64,000 nt of DNA from SHVO01 sp050250575 (lineage in GTDB: Bacteria; Pseudomonadota; Alphaproteobacteria; Rhodospirillales; Rhodospirillaceae). Each line of letters opens with the position of its first letter. Position 1 is the stretch's first letter. Below the pieces are notes generated by a model, which was given only the letters and a program-made list of their open reading frames with translations, was not told the DNA's origin and ran no database searches. The translations under genes were made by a program, and so were the position numbers. Location of the stretch: NCBI GenBank assembly GCA_050250575.1, contig JBFWOJ010000002.1, forward strand, positions 186,001 to 250,000, in the 5' to 3' direction. Below are positions 1-9,025 of this stretch, piece by piece.

Positions 1-208
1 CGCACGGCTGCGCGCCAAAGGCGCCGAAGCGGTCAAGCGCTGCCTCAAAGCCCAGGTGGGACGCGAGGCCGACGTGCTGATGGAGAAGGACGGCCGCGGG
101 CACAGTCAGCATTATCTGCCTGTGGACGTCGACGGCGCCGCGCCGGGCCGTCTCGTGACAGTGCGCATTACCGGCGCCACTGAACAGAGTCTTACAGGCA
201 CTATTTAA
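1..208 (+). CDS. mtaB: 3' end of tRNA methylthiotransferase MtaB (partial)
   Basis: Only the last 68 codons lie in the window, in frame 2, ending with TAA at 206-208. The tail contains a small beta-rich segment with GREADVLMEKDGRGHSQHY, which resembles the C-terminal TRAM-like domain of MiaB/MtaB methylthiotransferases. Those radical-SAM enzymes convert t6A37 to ms2t6A37 in tRNAs reading ANN codons. The stop overlaps the ftsY start by one base (TAATG), and mtaB directly before ftsY is a common alphaproteobacterial order, which supports the call. The radical-SAM core is outside the window, so the assignment rests on the tail and the neighbour. Confidence 0.7.
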   Translation, partial: ARLRAKGAEAVKRCLKAQVGREADVLMEKDGRGHSQHYLPVDVDGAAPGRLVTVRITGATEQSLTGTI

Positions 209-1194
209 TGTCGTTACGCGATTTGCTTCCGGGAGGCAAAACCTCCGAGGAAGTCCACCAGCAGTACCAGACCGAATGGTCACTGAAACTGAACGAGGGC
301 CTGGCCAAGTCCTCGAGCCGCATTGTGGCGGGTATCGGCGACATCCTGACCAAAAAGAAGCTCGACGATGCGACACTCGCCGAACTCGAAGACCTGCTGA
401 TCACCGCCGACCTCGGCACTGCGACGGCTGCGAAGCTGGTGCAGGCCTTGGCGAAAACGCGGGTCGGGCGCGATGTCACGGCTGAAGAGGTGCGTGAGTC
501 CTTTGCCGCCGATATCAGACGCATTCTCGAACCGGTGGCGCGGCCGCTGGTGGTCGATCCCGATCACAAGCCGTTCGTCGTGCTCGTGGTCGGGGTCAAT
601 GGCGCCGGAAAGACCACGACCATCGGTAAGATCGCTCATCAGATGAAAGCCGCGGGCCTCCGAGTCTCGATGGCCGCGGGCGATACGTTCCGCGCCGCCG
701 CTGTGGAACAGCTGAAGGTGTGGGGCGCCCGCGCCGGCGCGCCGGTGTTCGCGCGCGATACAGGCGCCGACGCGGCGGGACTGGCGTTCGAAGCGCTGCT
801 CGAAGCCAGGAAGCGCGGCGACGATGTGCTGCTGATCGATACCGCCGGCCGCCTCCAGAATAAAGACGCGTTGATGGCGGAACTGCAGAAGATCGTGAGG
901 GCGATCAAGAAGGTCGAACCGAGCGCCCCGCACGCGACGCTGCTCGTTCTCGATGCGACGGTCGGCCAGAACGCTCATGCCCAGGTCGAAGTCTTCAAGA
1001 GCATGACCGGGGTCACGGGCCTTGTCTTAACAAAGCTGGATGGAACCGCCAAAGGGGGCGTCGTCGTCGCGCTCGCGGAGAAATTCGCGCTGCCCGTCCA
1101 CTACGTCGGCGTCGGCGAAGGAGCCAACGACTTGCGGCCGTTCACGTCGCACGCATTCGCGCGCGGCCTCATGGGACTGAACCCGACCTCCTAA
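208..1194 (+). CDS. ftsY: Signal recognition particle receptor FtsY
   Basis: This SRP-family GTPase is the membrane receptor that docks ribosome-SRP complexes at the Sec translocon. At 328 residues it is short for the family because the acidic N-terminal A domain is minimal. An N domain four-helix bundle occupies about residues 20-110. The G domain shows the P-loop GVNGAGKTT near residue 129, DTFRAAAVEQL, the G3 motif DTAGR and the G4 motif TKLDGTAKGG. The ATG shares its first base with the mtaB stop, and the next gene starts directly after the TAA, so the three are probably cotranscribed. Confidence 0.97.
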   Translation: MSLRDLLPGGKTSEEVHQQYQTEWSLKLNEGLAKSSSRIVAGIGDILTKKKLDDATLAELEDLLITADLGTATAAKLVQALAKTRVGRDVTAEEVRESFAADIRRILEPVARPLVVDPDHKPFVVLVVGVNGAGKTTTIGKIAHQMKAAGLRVSMAAGDTFRAAAVEQLKVWGARAGAPVFARDTGADAAGLAFEALLEARKRGDDVLLIDTAGRLQNKDALMAELQKIVRAIKKVEPSAPHATLLVLDATVGQNAHAQVEVFKSMTGVTGLVLTKLDGTAKGGVVVALAEKFALPVHYVGVGEGANDLRPFTSHAFARGLMGLNPTS

Positions 1195-1962
1195 ATGGAC
1201 GTGACCGAACACCTGATCCCGACGCCGAGAGGACGGGTGTTTGTCCGCGAATGGCGGGGATCGCCCGCGGCGCCCGCGATCGTTCTTTTGCACGATTCAC
1301 TGGGCTGCGTGGAGTTGTGGCGCGACTTTCCGCTTGAACTTGCCGCGGCGACCGGGCGGCGCGTCATCGCTTACGACCGGCCGGGCTTTGGCCGGTCGGA
1401 CGCGCAGGCCGAGCGACTGGGGCTGGATTTCATCACGACCGAATGCATCCAATCGCTTCCGATACTGTCGAAATCGCTGGGGTTCGACCGCTTCGTGCTG
1501 TTCGGCCATAGCGTCGGCGGTGAAATGGCGGTGGCAGGCGCCGCCGAGCCAGGCTCACATTGCCATGGGGTGGTGAGTGTCTCGGCGCAGATCTTCAGCG
1601 AAGAACGCACATTCGAGGGGATTCGCGCCGCCCGGCCGAAGCTCGCGCCCGGAAGCCCCCAGTACGAGCGCCTGAAAAAATATCATGGCGAAAAGACCGA
1701 CTGGGTCTTGAGCGCCTGGATCGACAACTGGCTGGACCCCGAATTCGTCCTGGACATGGCGCCTTACATGAGGCGAGTCGTCTGCCCCGTGCTCGCGATT
1801 CATGGCGACCGCGACGAATTCGGCAGCGCGGCGCAGGCGCGCCGTCTGTGTGAGAGCGTTGCCGGACCTTCGACACTGCATCTCATGAAAGACTGCGGCC
1901 ACGTGCCGCACCGCGAACGGCCGGCCGAAGTGCTTGAAACGGTGCGTCTGTTCCTGGGTTAG
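1195..1962 (+). CDS. Alpha/beta hydrolase
   Basis: This 255-residue protein has the alpha/beta-hydrolase fold. An oxyanion-loop region (VLLHDSLGCVELW) lies near residue 32 and the nucleophile elbow GHSVGGEMA near residue 103. A candidate acid is in HGDRDEFG and the C-terminal histidine is in DCGHVPHRERP. All parts of a Ser-His-Asp triad are therefore visible. The substrate cannot be told; the closest general type is a small-ester or epoxide-type hydrolase. It starts immediately after the ftsY stop and ends four bases inside the convergent glutamine amidotransferase gene. Confidence 0.88.
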   Translation: MDVTEHLIPTPRGRVFVREWRGSPAAPAIVLLHDSLGCVELWRDFPLELAAATGRRVIAYDRPGFGRSDAQAERLGLDFITTECIQSLPILSKSLGFDRFVLFGHSVGGEMAVAGAAEPGSHCHGVVSVSAQIFSEERTFEGIRAARPKLAPGSPQYERLKKYHGEKTDWVLSAWIDNWLDPEFVLDMAPYMRRVVCPVLAIHGDRDEFGSAAQARRLCESVAGPSTLHLMKDCGHVPHRERPAEVLETVRLFLG

Positions 1963-2690
1963 AGCCCGAGCGCGTCCAGCCATTCGGCGAACATGAGCCG
2001 TGCTTGTCTTTCCAATGCAGGGGCGTAGCGCCTGGCGTCGGAGCGCAAGGCTTTCACATGAGCGCCCTGGGTCGCGGCGATTTCCACGGCATGGCCGACG
2101 TACCAATTTTCCAGGTCATGGCCGATGACTTCCGGATGGCACTGAAACGCGAGCGTATTCTTGCCCCAGCTGAAGATCTGATGGAAGCACACGCCCGTGC
2201 CCGCAAGAAGCGTCGCGTCCTTCGGAAGATCGAAGGTGTCGCCGTGCCAGTGGAACATGAACGTGTGTTCGGGACCGACGTGGCGCACCGGCGACTGATA
2301 ACCGGCGGCGGTGAGGATCAGCGGCGACCAGCCGATCTCCTTTTCCCGATTGGGATAAACCCGCGCCCCGAGAGCGCCGGCAATGAGCTGCGCACCGAGG
2401 CAAATGCCAAGCGTAGGCTTGTCGGCCTTTAGGCGCTGCTCAAGCGCTGCGACCTCATGCTTGAGAAATGGATAGAGGTCATCCTCGTAAACGCCGATCG
2501 GCCCGCCGAGAACGACCAGAAGGTCCGGAGTCAGCGGATCGAAATTGCTCCAGTCGGCAACGGGCGCCTCGACATAGGCCACGTTCCAATCGCGGGCGGC
2601 GAACATCCCGGCGAGCACGCCGAGATCCTCGAACGCCACATGGCGGATGACGACGACGTTCACGCCGTCCGACTTACGTGCGCGCGGCAT
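1959..2690 (-). CDS. Class I glutamine amidotransferase (GMP synthase-like)
   Basis: This 243-residue stand-alone GATase1 domain has the nucleophile-elbow motif LGICLGAQLIAGALGA near residue 93 and the C-terminal FQCHPEV carrying the catalytic His and Glu. Proteins of this type hydrolyse glutamine, or gamma-glutamyl substrates such as in PuuD-like enzymes, and pass ammonia to a partner. No synthetase domain is fused or adjacent, so the acceptor is unknown. It begins 18 bases after secA on the same strand and may be cotranscribed with it. Its 3' end overlaps the convergent hydrolase gene by four bases. Confidence 0.85.
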   Translation of the reverse strand: MPRARKSDGVNVVVIRHVAFEDLGVLAGMFAARDWNVAYVEAPVADWSNFDPLTPDLLVVLGGPIGVYEDDLYPFLKHEVAALEQRLKADKPTLGICLGAQLIAGALGARVYPNREKEIGWSPLILTAAGYQSPVRHVGPEHTFMFHWHGDTFDLPKDATLLAGTGVCFHQIFSWGKNTLAFQCHPEVIGHDLENWYVGHAVEIAATQGAHVKALRSDARRYAPALERQARLMFAEWLDALGL

Positions 2691-2708
2691 CGCTACTCCA
2701 GAAAGCTG

Positions 2709-5444
2709 TCAGGCGACTTCTTCGACGGCGCCGTGGCAGTGCTTGTACTTCTTGCCCGATCCGCACGGACAGGCTTCGTTGCGCGCAACTTTGCCCCAGG
2801 TAGAAGGATCGTTCGGATCGCGTTGCTCGGGCCGCACGCGAGGTAACATTCTTTGGGCGTCGATCGCGGACGGCAACGGCGCAATCGAGCCGACCACGGG
2901 CTGCACCTGTTCCTTGATCTCCTGGACACGCTGGGGGGCGCGAGGTTCAAGATCCTCGGGCGGCGGGGCAACGCGCAGCTCGATGCGAGACAGAATGCCG
3001 GTGACGCGCTCCCGCAATCCCGAGAGAAGCTCGTTGAACATCTGAAACGCTTCGCGCTGGTACTCGAGCAAAGGCTGTTTCTGGCCGTAGGCGCGCAGAT
3101 TCACACTGTGACGCAGCATGTCGAGCTGGGCCAGGTGATCGCGCCAGCCTTGGTCGATCATCTGCAGAATCAGGCTCTTTTCGACGCGGCGCATGATATC
3201 GGGGCCTATCGCGGCGGCCTTGGTGTTGAACTTGTCGTCCGCCAGCTTGGTAATGCGCTCGCGGATTTCTTCCTCGGCGATACCTTCCTCCGTCGACCAT
3301 TCCTTCACCGGCAGGTCGACGCCGAGCAGCCGCAGCGCTTCCTCGTGCAGACCCGACCAATCCCAGGCCTCCTGCATCTGACCCGCGGGGATGGCTTTCG
3401 CGACGATGTCGTCGATCACTTCATGACGCATGTCGGTGACCATGTCCGAGAGGTCTTCGGAGCGCATCATGTCCTTGCGCTGCTCGAAGATCACGCGGCG
3501 CTGGTCGTTCATGACGTCGTCGTATTGCAGCAGGTTCTTGCGGATGTCGAAATTGCGCGCTTCGACTTTCTGCTGCGCCTTCTCGATCGCCTTGTTGATC
3601 CACGGGTGGATGATCGCCTCGCCGGGCTGCAGGCCAAGGCGCTGCAGCATCGTATCCATGCGTTCGGAGCCGAAGATGCGCATGAGATCGTCCTGCAGCG
3701 ACAGAAAGAACTTCGACGCACCCGGGTCGCCCTGCCGGCCCGAGCGGCCGCGCAGCTGGTTATCGATGCGCCGGCTTTCGTGGCGTTCCGTCCCGACCAC
3801 GTAGAGACCGCCGGCCGCGAGCGCGACGCTCTTCTTTTCCGCAACGTCCATGCGGATGGCTTCTTTTTCCTCGTCGCTGAGGGCCCGTCCCAACCGCGCC
3901 TCTTCGCCGCGAACCCGGAATTCGACGTTGCCGCCGAGCTGAATGTCGGTGCCGCGGCCGGCCATGTTGGTAGCGATGGTCACCGCGCCCGGCACGCCGG
4001 CCTGGGCGATGATGTAGGCTTCCTGCTCGTGGTACTTCGCGTTCAAGACTTGAGGATTGATCTTGGTCTTCTTGCGCAGGAGTGCGGCGAGCGTTTCCGA
4101 CTTTTCGATCGACACGGTTCCGACAAGCACCGGCTGCTGGCGCGCCATGCATTCTTCGACCAGCGTCACGATCGCCTGGTACTTTTCGTCGGCGGTGCGA
4201 TAAACCTCGTCGTGCTCGTCCTTGCGGGCGCGCGGCACGTTGGGCGGCACTTCGACGACCTCGAGGCCGTAAATCTGGCCAAACTCCTCCTCTTCCGTCA
4301 TCGCCGTGCCGGTCATGCCGGCGAGCTTGGGATACATGCGGAAGTAGTTCTGGAACGTGATGCTGGCGAGCGTCTGGTTCTCGTTCTGAACCGAGACGCC
4401 CTCTTTCGCTTCGATCGCCTGGTGCAGGCCATCGGAGAGGCGGCGGCCTTCCATCACGCGCCCGGTGAACTCGTCGATCAGGTGAACCCGGTCGTCGCGT
4501 ACGAGGTAATCGACGTCGCGCTTGAACATGTGGTGAGCGCGCAGCGCCTGATTGAGGTGATGCACCAGAACGACGTTATGCAAGTCGTAAAGGTCGCCTT
4601 CCTTCAGGATCCCCTGCTCCCGCATCAAGTTCTCGGCGTACAGGCTTCCGGCGTCTGTGAAGGTGATCGAGCGTTGCTTCTCGTCCTTCTCGTAGTGCTC
4701 CGGCTTGAGTTGCGGAATAATCTTGTTCACACGATCGTATAAGTCAGTGCGGTCCTGTGACGGGCCCGAGATGATCAGCGGCGTGCGCGCCTCGTCGATG
4801 AGAATCGAGTCGACTTCGTCGACGATGGCGTAATTGAAGTCGCGATGGACCATCTCCTCCATGCTGTACTTCATATTGTCGCGCAGATAGTCGAAGCCGA
4901 GTTCGTTGTTGGTGGAATAGGTGACGTCGCACGCATAAGCGGCGCGGCGCTCGGCGTCGGTGAGATTGTGCTGGATGCAGCCGACGGTGAGGCCGAGGAA
5001 GCGGTAGATCTGGCCCATCCATTCGGCGTCGCGCTTGGCGAGGTAGTCGTTCACGGTGACCACGTGCACGCCCTTGCCGGACAGAGCGTTGAGATAGACC
5101 GGCAAGGTCGCCACCAGGGTCTTGCCTTCGCCGGTCCCCATTTCCGCGATCATGGCGCGGTGCAGGACCATGCCGCCCATCATCTGCACGTCGAAGTGGC
5201 GCTGTTTGAGCGTCCTTTTCGCCGCCTCGCGGACCGTGGCGAAGGCATCCACCAGGATGTCGTCGAGGCTCTCTCCGGCGGCGAGGCGCCCCTTGAGCCA
5301 ATCGGTGCGCGCGCGCACGCCCGCGTCATCCAGGGCCGCAATTTCGGCTTCCTTGGCATTGATGGCATCGACGGTAGGACGGAGAGACTTGATAAGACGG
5401 TCGTTGCGCGACCCAAAAATGCGTTTGGCGAGGGCGCCGAACAT
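2709..5444 (-). CDS. secA: Preprotein translocase ATPase SecA
   Basis: SecA is the ATPase that drives unfolded preproteins through SecYEG. The 911-residue product has the Walker A motif MGTGEGKT, the DEAD-like DEVDSIL, the second-domain motif TNMAGRGTDI, and GRSGRQGDPG, followed by the helical scaffold and wing domains. The C terminus carries the zinc-binding SEC-C motif CPCGSGKKYKHCHG, which contacts SecB and phospholipid. I chose the ATG at 5444 (MFGALAKRIFG) because that is the usual SecA N terminus and a GAGG lies just upstream. An in-frame extension of 13 residues exists but looks untranslated. secA is divergent from argJ. Confidence 0.98.
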   Translation of the reverse strand: MFGALAKRIFGSRNDRLIKSLRPTVDAINAKEAEIAALDDAGVRARTDWLKGRLAAGESLDDILVDAFATVREAAKRTLKQRHFDVQMMGGMVLHRAMIAEMGTGEGKTLVATLPVYLNALSGKGVHVVTVNDYLAKRDAEWMGQIYRFLGLTVGCIQHNLTDAERRAAYACDVTYSTNNELGFDYLRDNMKYSMEEMVHRDFNYAIVDEVDSILIDEARTPLIISGPSQDRTDLYDRVNKIIPQLKPEHYEKDEKQRSITFTDAGSLYAENLMREQGILKEGDLYDLHNVVLVHHLNQALRAHHMFKRDVDYLVRDDRVHLIDEFTGRVMEGRRLSDGLHQAIEAKEGVSVQNENQTLASITFQNYFRMYPKLAGMTGTAMTEEEEFGQIYGLEVVEVPPNVPRARKDEHDEVYRTADEKYQAIVTLVEECMARQQPVLVGTVSIEKSETLAALLRKKTKINPQVLNAKYHEQEAYIIAQAGVPGAVTIATNMAGRGTDIQLGGNVEFRVRGEEARLGRALSDEEKEAIRMDVAEKKSVALAAGGLYVVGTERHESRRIDNQLRGRSGRQGDPGASKFFLSLQDDLMRIFGSERMDTMLQRLGLQPGEAIIHPWINKAIEKAQQKVEARNFDIRKNLLQYDDVMNDQRRVIFEQRKDMMRSEDLSDMVTDMRHEVIDDIVAKAIPAGQMQEAWDWSGLHEEALRLLGVDLPVKEWSTEEGIAEEEIRERITKLADDKFNTKAAAIGPDIMRRVEKSLILQMIDQGWRDHLAQLDMLRHSVNLRAYGQKQPLLEYQREAFQMFNELLSGLRERVTGILSRIELRVAPPPEDLEPRAPQRVQEIKEQVQPVVGSIAPLPSAIDAQRMLPRVRPEQRDPNDPSTWGKVARNEACPCGSGKKYKHCHGAVEEVA

Positions 5445-5714
5445 TGGAACCTCAAGGGAGGAAGAAGAAAGGCGCGGGGCCAAAAGCCAGACGCCGGCAG
5501 ACGCTGGCAGGAGAGATAGAAGCAGAGGTTGCCGAAGTCAACGGAAGGGACCCTAGATTTCGCTGAATTCATTGATACTTTGCGACTTTTAGCTCCACCG
5601 CGCGGGTCCTGCGAGGCCAAACGTCGCGCCTTCGGCGCAAAGCCGGCAAACTTGTTCGAGGGGAAGGCTTATGCCATTGAAGCGCGCACCCTTTTTCGAA
5701 TTCGACCACATCAG
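5445..5714. other. Divergent intergenic region between secA and argJ
   Basis: These 270 bases separate the chosen starts of secA (leftward) and argJ (rightward). They must hold both promoters, but I could not pick convincing -35/-10 pairs by eye. The frame of argJ stays open from 5529 without family resemblance, so it is treated as untranslated leader. Confidence 0.4.
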
Positions 5715-6947
5715 ATGACCATAAAAGTCTCGCCCCTCGCGCCGCCGCGCATCCCGACGCTGCCGCCCATCGCGGGCGTCCGCCTTGCCCACCACGCGGC
5801 GGGAATCCGCTACAAGGTGCGCTCGGACCTCATGGTTGCGGTCATGGACCCCGGTACAACGGTGGGGGGAGTCCTGACGCGCTCGCTGACGGCTTCGGCG
5901 CCGGTGGAAAGCTGCCGGGCGCACTTGAAGGGTGGATCCGGGCGCGTGGCCGTGGTGAACGCCGGCAACGCGAACACCTTCACCGGGCGGCGCGGTGTCG
6001 CCGACGTAGAGGCAACCTGCGCGGCGGCGGCACAAGTGTTCGGATGCAAACCCACGGAAGTCTTCGTGGCGTCGACCGGAACCATTGGCGTCCCTCTCCC
6101 CGTCGAGAAGATCACCGAAGCGCTGCCGCTGATCCCGGCCAAATTATCCGATGCCGACTGGCTTGCCGCCGCACAGGCGACGATGACCACCGATACGTTT
6201 CCAAAGCTGGCCACGCGGAGCCTCTCGATCGACGGCAAGGCGGTGACCATCAACGGCTTCTGCAAGGGCTCGGGCATGATCGCACCCGACATGGGCACAA
6301 TGCTGGCCTATGTATTCACCGATGCGGCCCTGTCGCCGGCCATGGCGCAGTCGCTGATCGCCGCAGGCGCGGACGTCAGCTTCAATTGCATGACGGTGGA
6401 CAGCGATACCTCGACGTCCGACACCCTGCTGCTGTTCGCCACCGGAAAAGCCGGCCACACGCCGATCGAGACGTTGTCAGATCCCCGCGTCGCCGGATTC
6501 AAAAGCGCACTCGATTCCTTGCTGATTGAACTCGCGAAGCTGGTGGCGCGGGACGGTGAAGGCGCCAGCAAGTTCATCGAAGTGCGCGTGCGCGGCGCCG
6601 AGCACGACAAGGCGGCAAGGCGTATCGCGCTTTCCATCGCCAACTCGCCGCTTGTGAAGACGGCCATTGCCGGCGAAGACGCCAACTGGGGCCGCATCGT
6701 CATGGCGGTGGGAAAGGCCGGCGAGCGCGCCGATCGCGACAAACTCGAAATCGCGATCGGCGGAACGGTCATCACCCGTGACGGTGCGCCGGTACCGGAT
6801 TATGACGAAACGCCGGTCGTGGCGCATATGAAGGGCCAGGAGATCGGCATCGACGTGGACGTCGGGATCGGCAAGGGCAGCGCCGTCGTGTGGACCTGTG
6901 ATCTCACCCATGGCTATATCGACATCAATGGCTCCTACCGCACCTGA
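5715..6947 (+). CDS. argJ: Bifunctional glutamate N-acetyltransferase / amino-acid acetyltransferase ArgJ
   Basis: ArgJ transfers the acetyl group from N-acetylornithine to glutamate, closing the cyclic arginine pathway, and in bifunctional forms also uses acetyl-CoA. The 410-residue product has the family pattern of an N-terminal alpha chain and a C-terminal beta chain. The self-cleavage region reads KGSGMIAPDMGTMLAY. The Thr of MGT is the expected nucleophile, with Gly rather than the common Ala before it. NANTFTG and EDANWGRI are further family motifs. The start at 5715 (MTIKVSPLAPP) matches the usual length. A MutT-type gene overlaps its 3' end. Monofunctional and bifunctional forms cannot be separated here. 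Confidence 0.96.
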   Translation: MTIKVSPLAPPRIPTLPPIAGVRLAHHAAGIRYKVRSDLMVAVMDPGTTVGGVLTRSLTASAPVESCRAHLKGGSGRVAVVNAGNANTFTGRRGVADVEATCAAAAQVFGCKPTEVFVASTGTIGVPLPVEKITEALPLIPAKLSDADWLAAAQATMTTDTFPKLATRSLSIDGKAVTINGFCKGSGMIAPDMGTMLAYVFTDAALSPAMAQSLIAAGADVSFNCMTVDSDTSTSDTLLLFATGKAGHTPIETLSDPRVAGFKSALDSLLIELAKLVARDGEGASKFIEVRVRGAEHDKAARRIALSIANSPLVKTAIAGEDANWGRIVMAVGKAGERADRDKLEIAIGGTVITRDGAPVPDYDETPVVAHMKGQEIGIDVDVGIGKGSAVVWTCDLTHGYIDINGSYRT

Positions 6948-7407
6948 AGGCACGCAGATCGAGAGCGAGGACGGCTGTTGGAGCGCCGGCGCGGATCCGC
7001 GCCCGGGACTTCCGATCGTCACGGTCGTCGCCGTTGCGTTGCTCGACGCCGACAACCGCATCCTTCTGACCCAGCGGCCCGAGGGCAAACCCCTTGCCGG
7101 TCTTTGGGAGTTCCCGGGCGGCAAAGTGCACGAAGGCGAGACGCCGGAGGCGGCCTTGATCCGCGAGCTTCACGAAGAGCTCGGTATCGACATACGCGCA
7201 AGCTGTCTCGCGCCGCTGACGTTCGCCTCGCACTCCTATGAAAAATTCCATCTTCTTATGCCGCTCTATGTGTGCCGCCAGTGGCGCGGCCACCTCTGCG
7301 CCAAGGAAGGACAGGCGATGGCCTGGGTGCGCGCGCCGCGTTTACGCGAGTACCCGATGCCGCCGGCGGACGTGCCGCTGATCGCCATTCTTCAGGACTG
7401 GCTTTAG
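6928..7407 (+). CDS. mutT: (Deoxy)nucleoside triphosphate pyrophosphohydrolase, MutT-type Nudix
   Basis: This 159-residue Nudix hydrolase carries a full Nudix box, beginning GGKVHEGET and continuing to RELHEELGI at about residues 58-80. MutT-type enzymes remove 8-oxo-dGTP from the nucleotide pool and so prevent A-to-C transversions. Three in-frame ATGs exist at 6898, 6910 and 6928; the last gives the least overlap (20 bases) with argJ and the normal length. An argJ-mutT pair is common in alphaproteobacteria. Other Nudix substrates cannot be excluded. The cinA-type gene starts directly after the TAG. Confidence 0.88.
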   Translation: MAPTAPEGTQIESEDGCWSAGADPRPGLPIVTVVAVALLDADNRILLTQRPEGKPLAGLWEFPGGKVHEGETPEAALIRELHEELGIDIRASCLAPLTFASHSYEKFHLLMPLYVCRQWRGHLCAKEGQAMAWVRAPRLREYPMPPADVPLIAILQDWL

Positions 7408-8157
7408 ATGAGCGCGGCGCCGACAGCGTGTGTTTTGATCATCGGCGATGAGATTCTCTCCGGCCGCACGCAAGACGCCAATCTCAAATACTTCGCGTCG
7501 CGCTTCGCCGAACTCGGCGTTCGCCTGAAGGAGGCAAGGGTCATCCCCGATGATGCCGACGTGATCGTCGATACCTTGAACGCCGCGCGTATGCGCTACT
7601 CCTATGTCATAACCACGGGCGGCATCGGTCCCACCCACGACGACATCACAGTGTCCTGTGTTGCCCGTGCTTTCGGCCGGCAGGTGATCCGCCATGCCGA
7701 AGTCGTCAGACGCATGACGGCCTACTTCGGCGACAGATTGAACGACGCGCGCCTGAAAATGGCCGAGGTCCCCGATGGGCCCGACGTCAGCTTGATCGAG
7801 AGCGAAGCCACCATTGCCCCCGGTTTCCGGATTGAAAACGTCTTTGTCCTGGCCGGCGTGCCGAGCATCGCGCAAGCGATGTTCGAGGCGCTCGTACCGC
7901 AACTTCAACGCGGCGCGCCGATGCTGTCGGGAAATGTCGGCAGTGCGGTGCGCGAGGGAGATATTGCCGCCGGACTTACCGACATCCAGAACAGATATCC
8001 GCACGTGGCCATCGGCAGTTATCCCTCGATGCGCAGCGGCGGTTTCCACACGAGCATCGTCGCGCGCAGCACCGACCGCGCCGAAATCGAAAAGGTTCTG
8101 GCGGAGGTCGTGGACCTGATGCGGGTGCACGGCGGTACGCCGATGCGCGATCCCTAA
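7408..8157 (+). CDS. CinA-like molybdopterin-binding domain protein
   Basis: This 249-residue protein consists of the MoCF-biosynthesis/CinA N-terminal fold. It shows IIGDEILSGRTQD at the N terminus and TTGGIGPTHDDIT near residue 70, both typical of CinA and its short stand-alone relatives. The C-terminal nicotinamide-nucleotide amidase domain of full CinA is absent. Members of this short group are annotated as competence/damage-inducible protein A or as FAD/nucleotide pyrophosphatases; which applies here is unknown. It follows the MutT gene with no gap and ends four bases inside the convergent pseudouridine synthase gene. Confidence 0.85.
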   Translation: MSAAPTACVLIIGDEILSGRTQDANLKYFASRFAELGVRLKEARVIPDDADVIVDTLNAARMRYSYVITTGGIGPTHDDITVSCVARAFGRQVIRHAEVVRRMTAYFGDRLNDARLKMAEVPDGPDVSLIESEATIAPGFRIENVFVLAGVPSIAQAMFEALVPQLQRGAPMLSGNVGSAVREGDIAAGLTDIQNRYPHVAIGSYPSMRSGGFHTSIVARSTDRAEIEKVLAEVVDLMRVHGGTPMRDP

Positions 8158-8903
8158 TCCTTTTCCTCTTTCTCGGGCGTATCGCCCTTGAAGCCGCAAG
8201 CGGCAAGAAGCTCGAGCATATGGGCGGGCGCCGGGGCGCGCACGCGGACAGGATCGCGCTTGGGATAGAGCGGCAAGGTTACGGCCCGGGCATGAAGCAT
8301 AAGGGGGCCTTCGAACGCGGGCGTGCCGGTTCGTCCGTAGACGCGATCGCCCATGACAGGGCAACCAAGTAATGCCGCGTGTACGCGGATCTGATGAGTA
8401 CGCCCCGTATGAGGGTGAAACTCCATCCAGGTCCGCACGCCGTCGGGCGTGTCGATCGAGCCGCGCACTTTATAATCGGTGATCGCGGGCTGGCCGTTGG
8501 GATCGGCCTGCATCTTCCATCCCGCGCCGCGTCCCGGGATCTTGGCGAGCGCGAGTTTGATACGACCTTCGTCTTCCCTGGGCCGCCCGTCGACAACCGC
8601 CCAATAGGTCTTCCGCACTTTGCCGCCGGCAAATAAGTCGCCCACCTGACGCAGGGCCTTCGAATGCCGGCCGAGGACGAGGCAGCCGGAGGTATCGCGA
8701 TCCAGGCGGTGGGCGAGCGATGGCGCGCGCGGCAATCCAAAGGTGAGATGAACGAAGGCCTGCTCTAGATTTGGTCCGCCGCCGAATCCGGCGTGGACCG
8801 GAATCCCGGTTGGCTTATCGATCACAAGGATCATCGCGTCGCGATAGAGAACGCGTGATTCTATGTCGGCCTGAGTGACGGGTGCTGCAGCTGGATTGGG
8901 CAT
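8154..8903 (-). CDS. RluA-family RNA pseudouridine synthase
   Basis: This 249-residue enzyme has the RluA-family catalytic motif AHRLDRDTSG, whose Asp attacks uridine C1', and the flanking LVIDKPTGIPVHAG and HQIRVH motifs. No N-terminal S4 domain is present, so it resembles the short RluA/RluE-like or tRNA-type members that isomerise uridine in rRNA or tRNA. The exact target base cannot be inferred. It is a single leftward gene, convergent with the cinA-type gene, with its start facing the SGNH operon. Confidence 0.93.
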   Translation of the reverse strand: MPNPAAAPVTQADIESRVLYRDAMILVIDKPTGIPVHAGFGGGPNLEQAFVHLTFGLPRAPSLAHRLDRDTSGCLVLGRHSKALRQVGDLFAGGKVRKTYWAVVDGRPREDEGRIKLALAKIPGRGAGWKMQADPNGQPAITDYKVRGSIDTPDGVRTWMEFHPHTGRTHQIRVHAALLGCPVMGDRVYGRTGTPAFEGPLMLHARAVTLPLYPKRDPVRVRAPAPAHMLELLAACGFKGDTPEKEEKD

Positions 8904-9025
8904 GGCCCCGAATAACCTTAACGAAGGTGTCGGATCAAGCGCCGCCGCGGCGACTTAACGCTCTCGATGTGGCAGATGTCTATCAAGTCTGGTATTTGTG
9001 AGCCTCATCTCCACGGCCCATCGTA

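Noticed and set aside
2853..4742. Long open frame of 629 codons on the plus strand
   Set aside because: It is antisense to secA, whose protein is conserved throughout. The antisense frame is GC-codon bias and has no recognisable motif.
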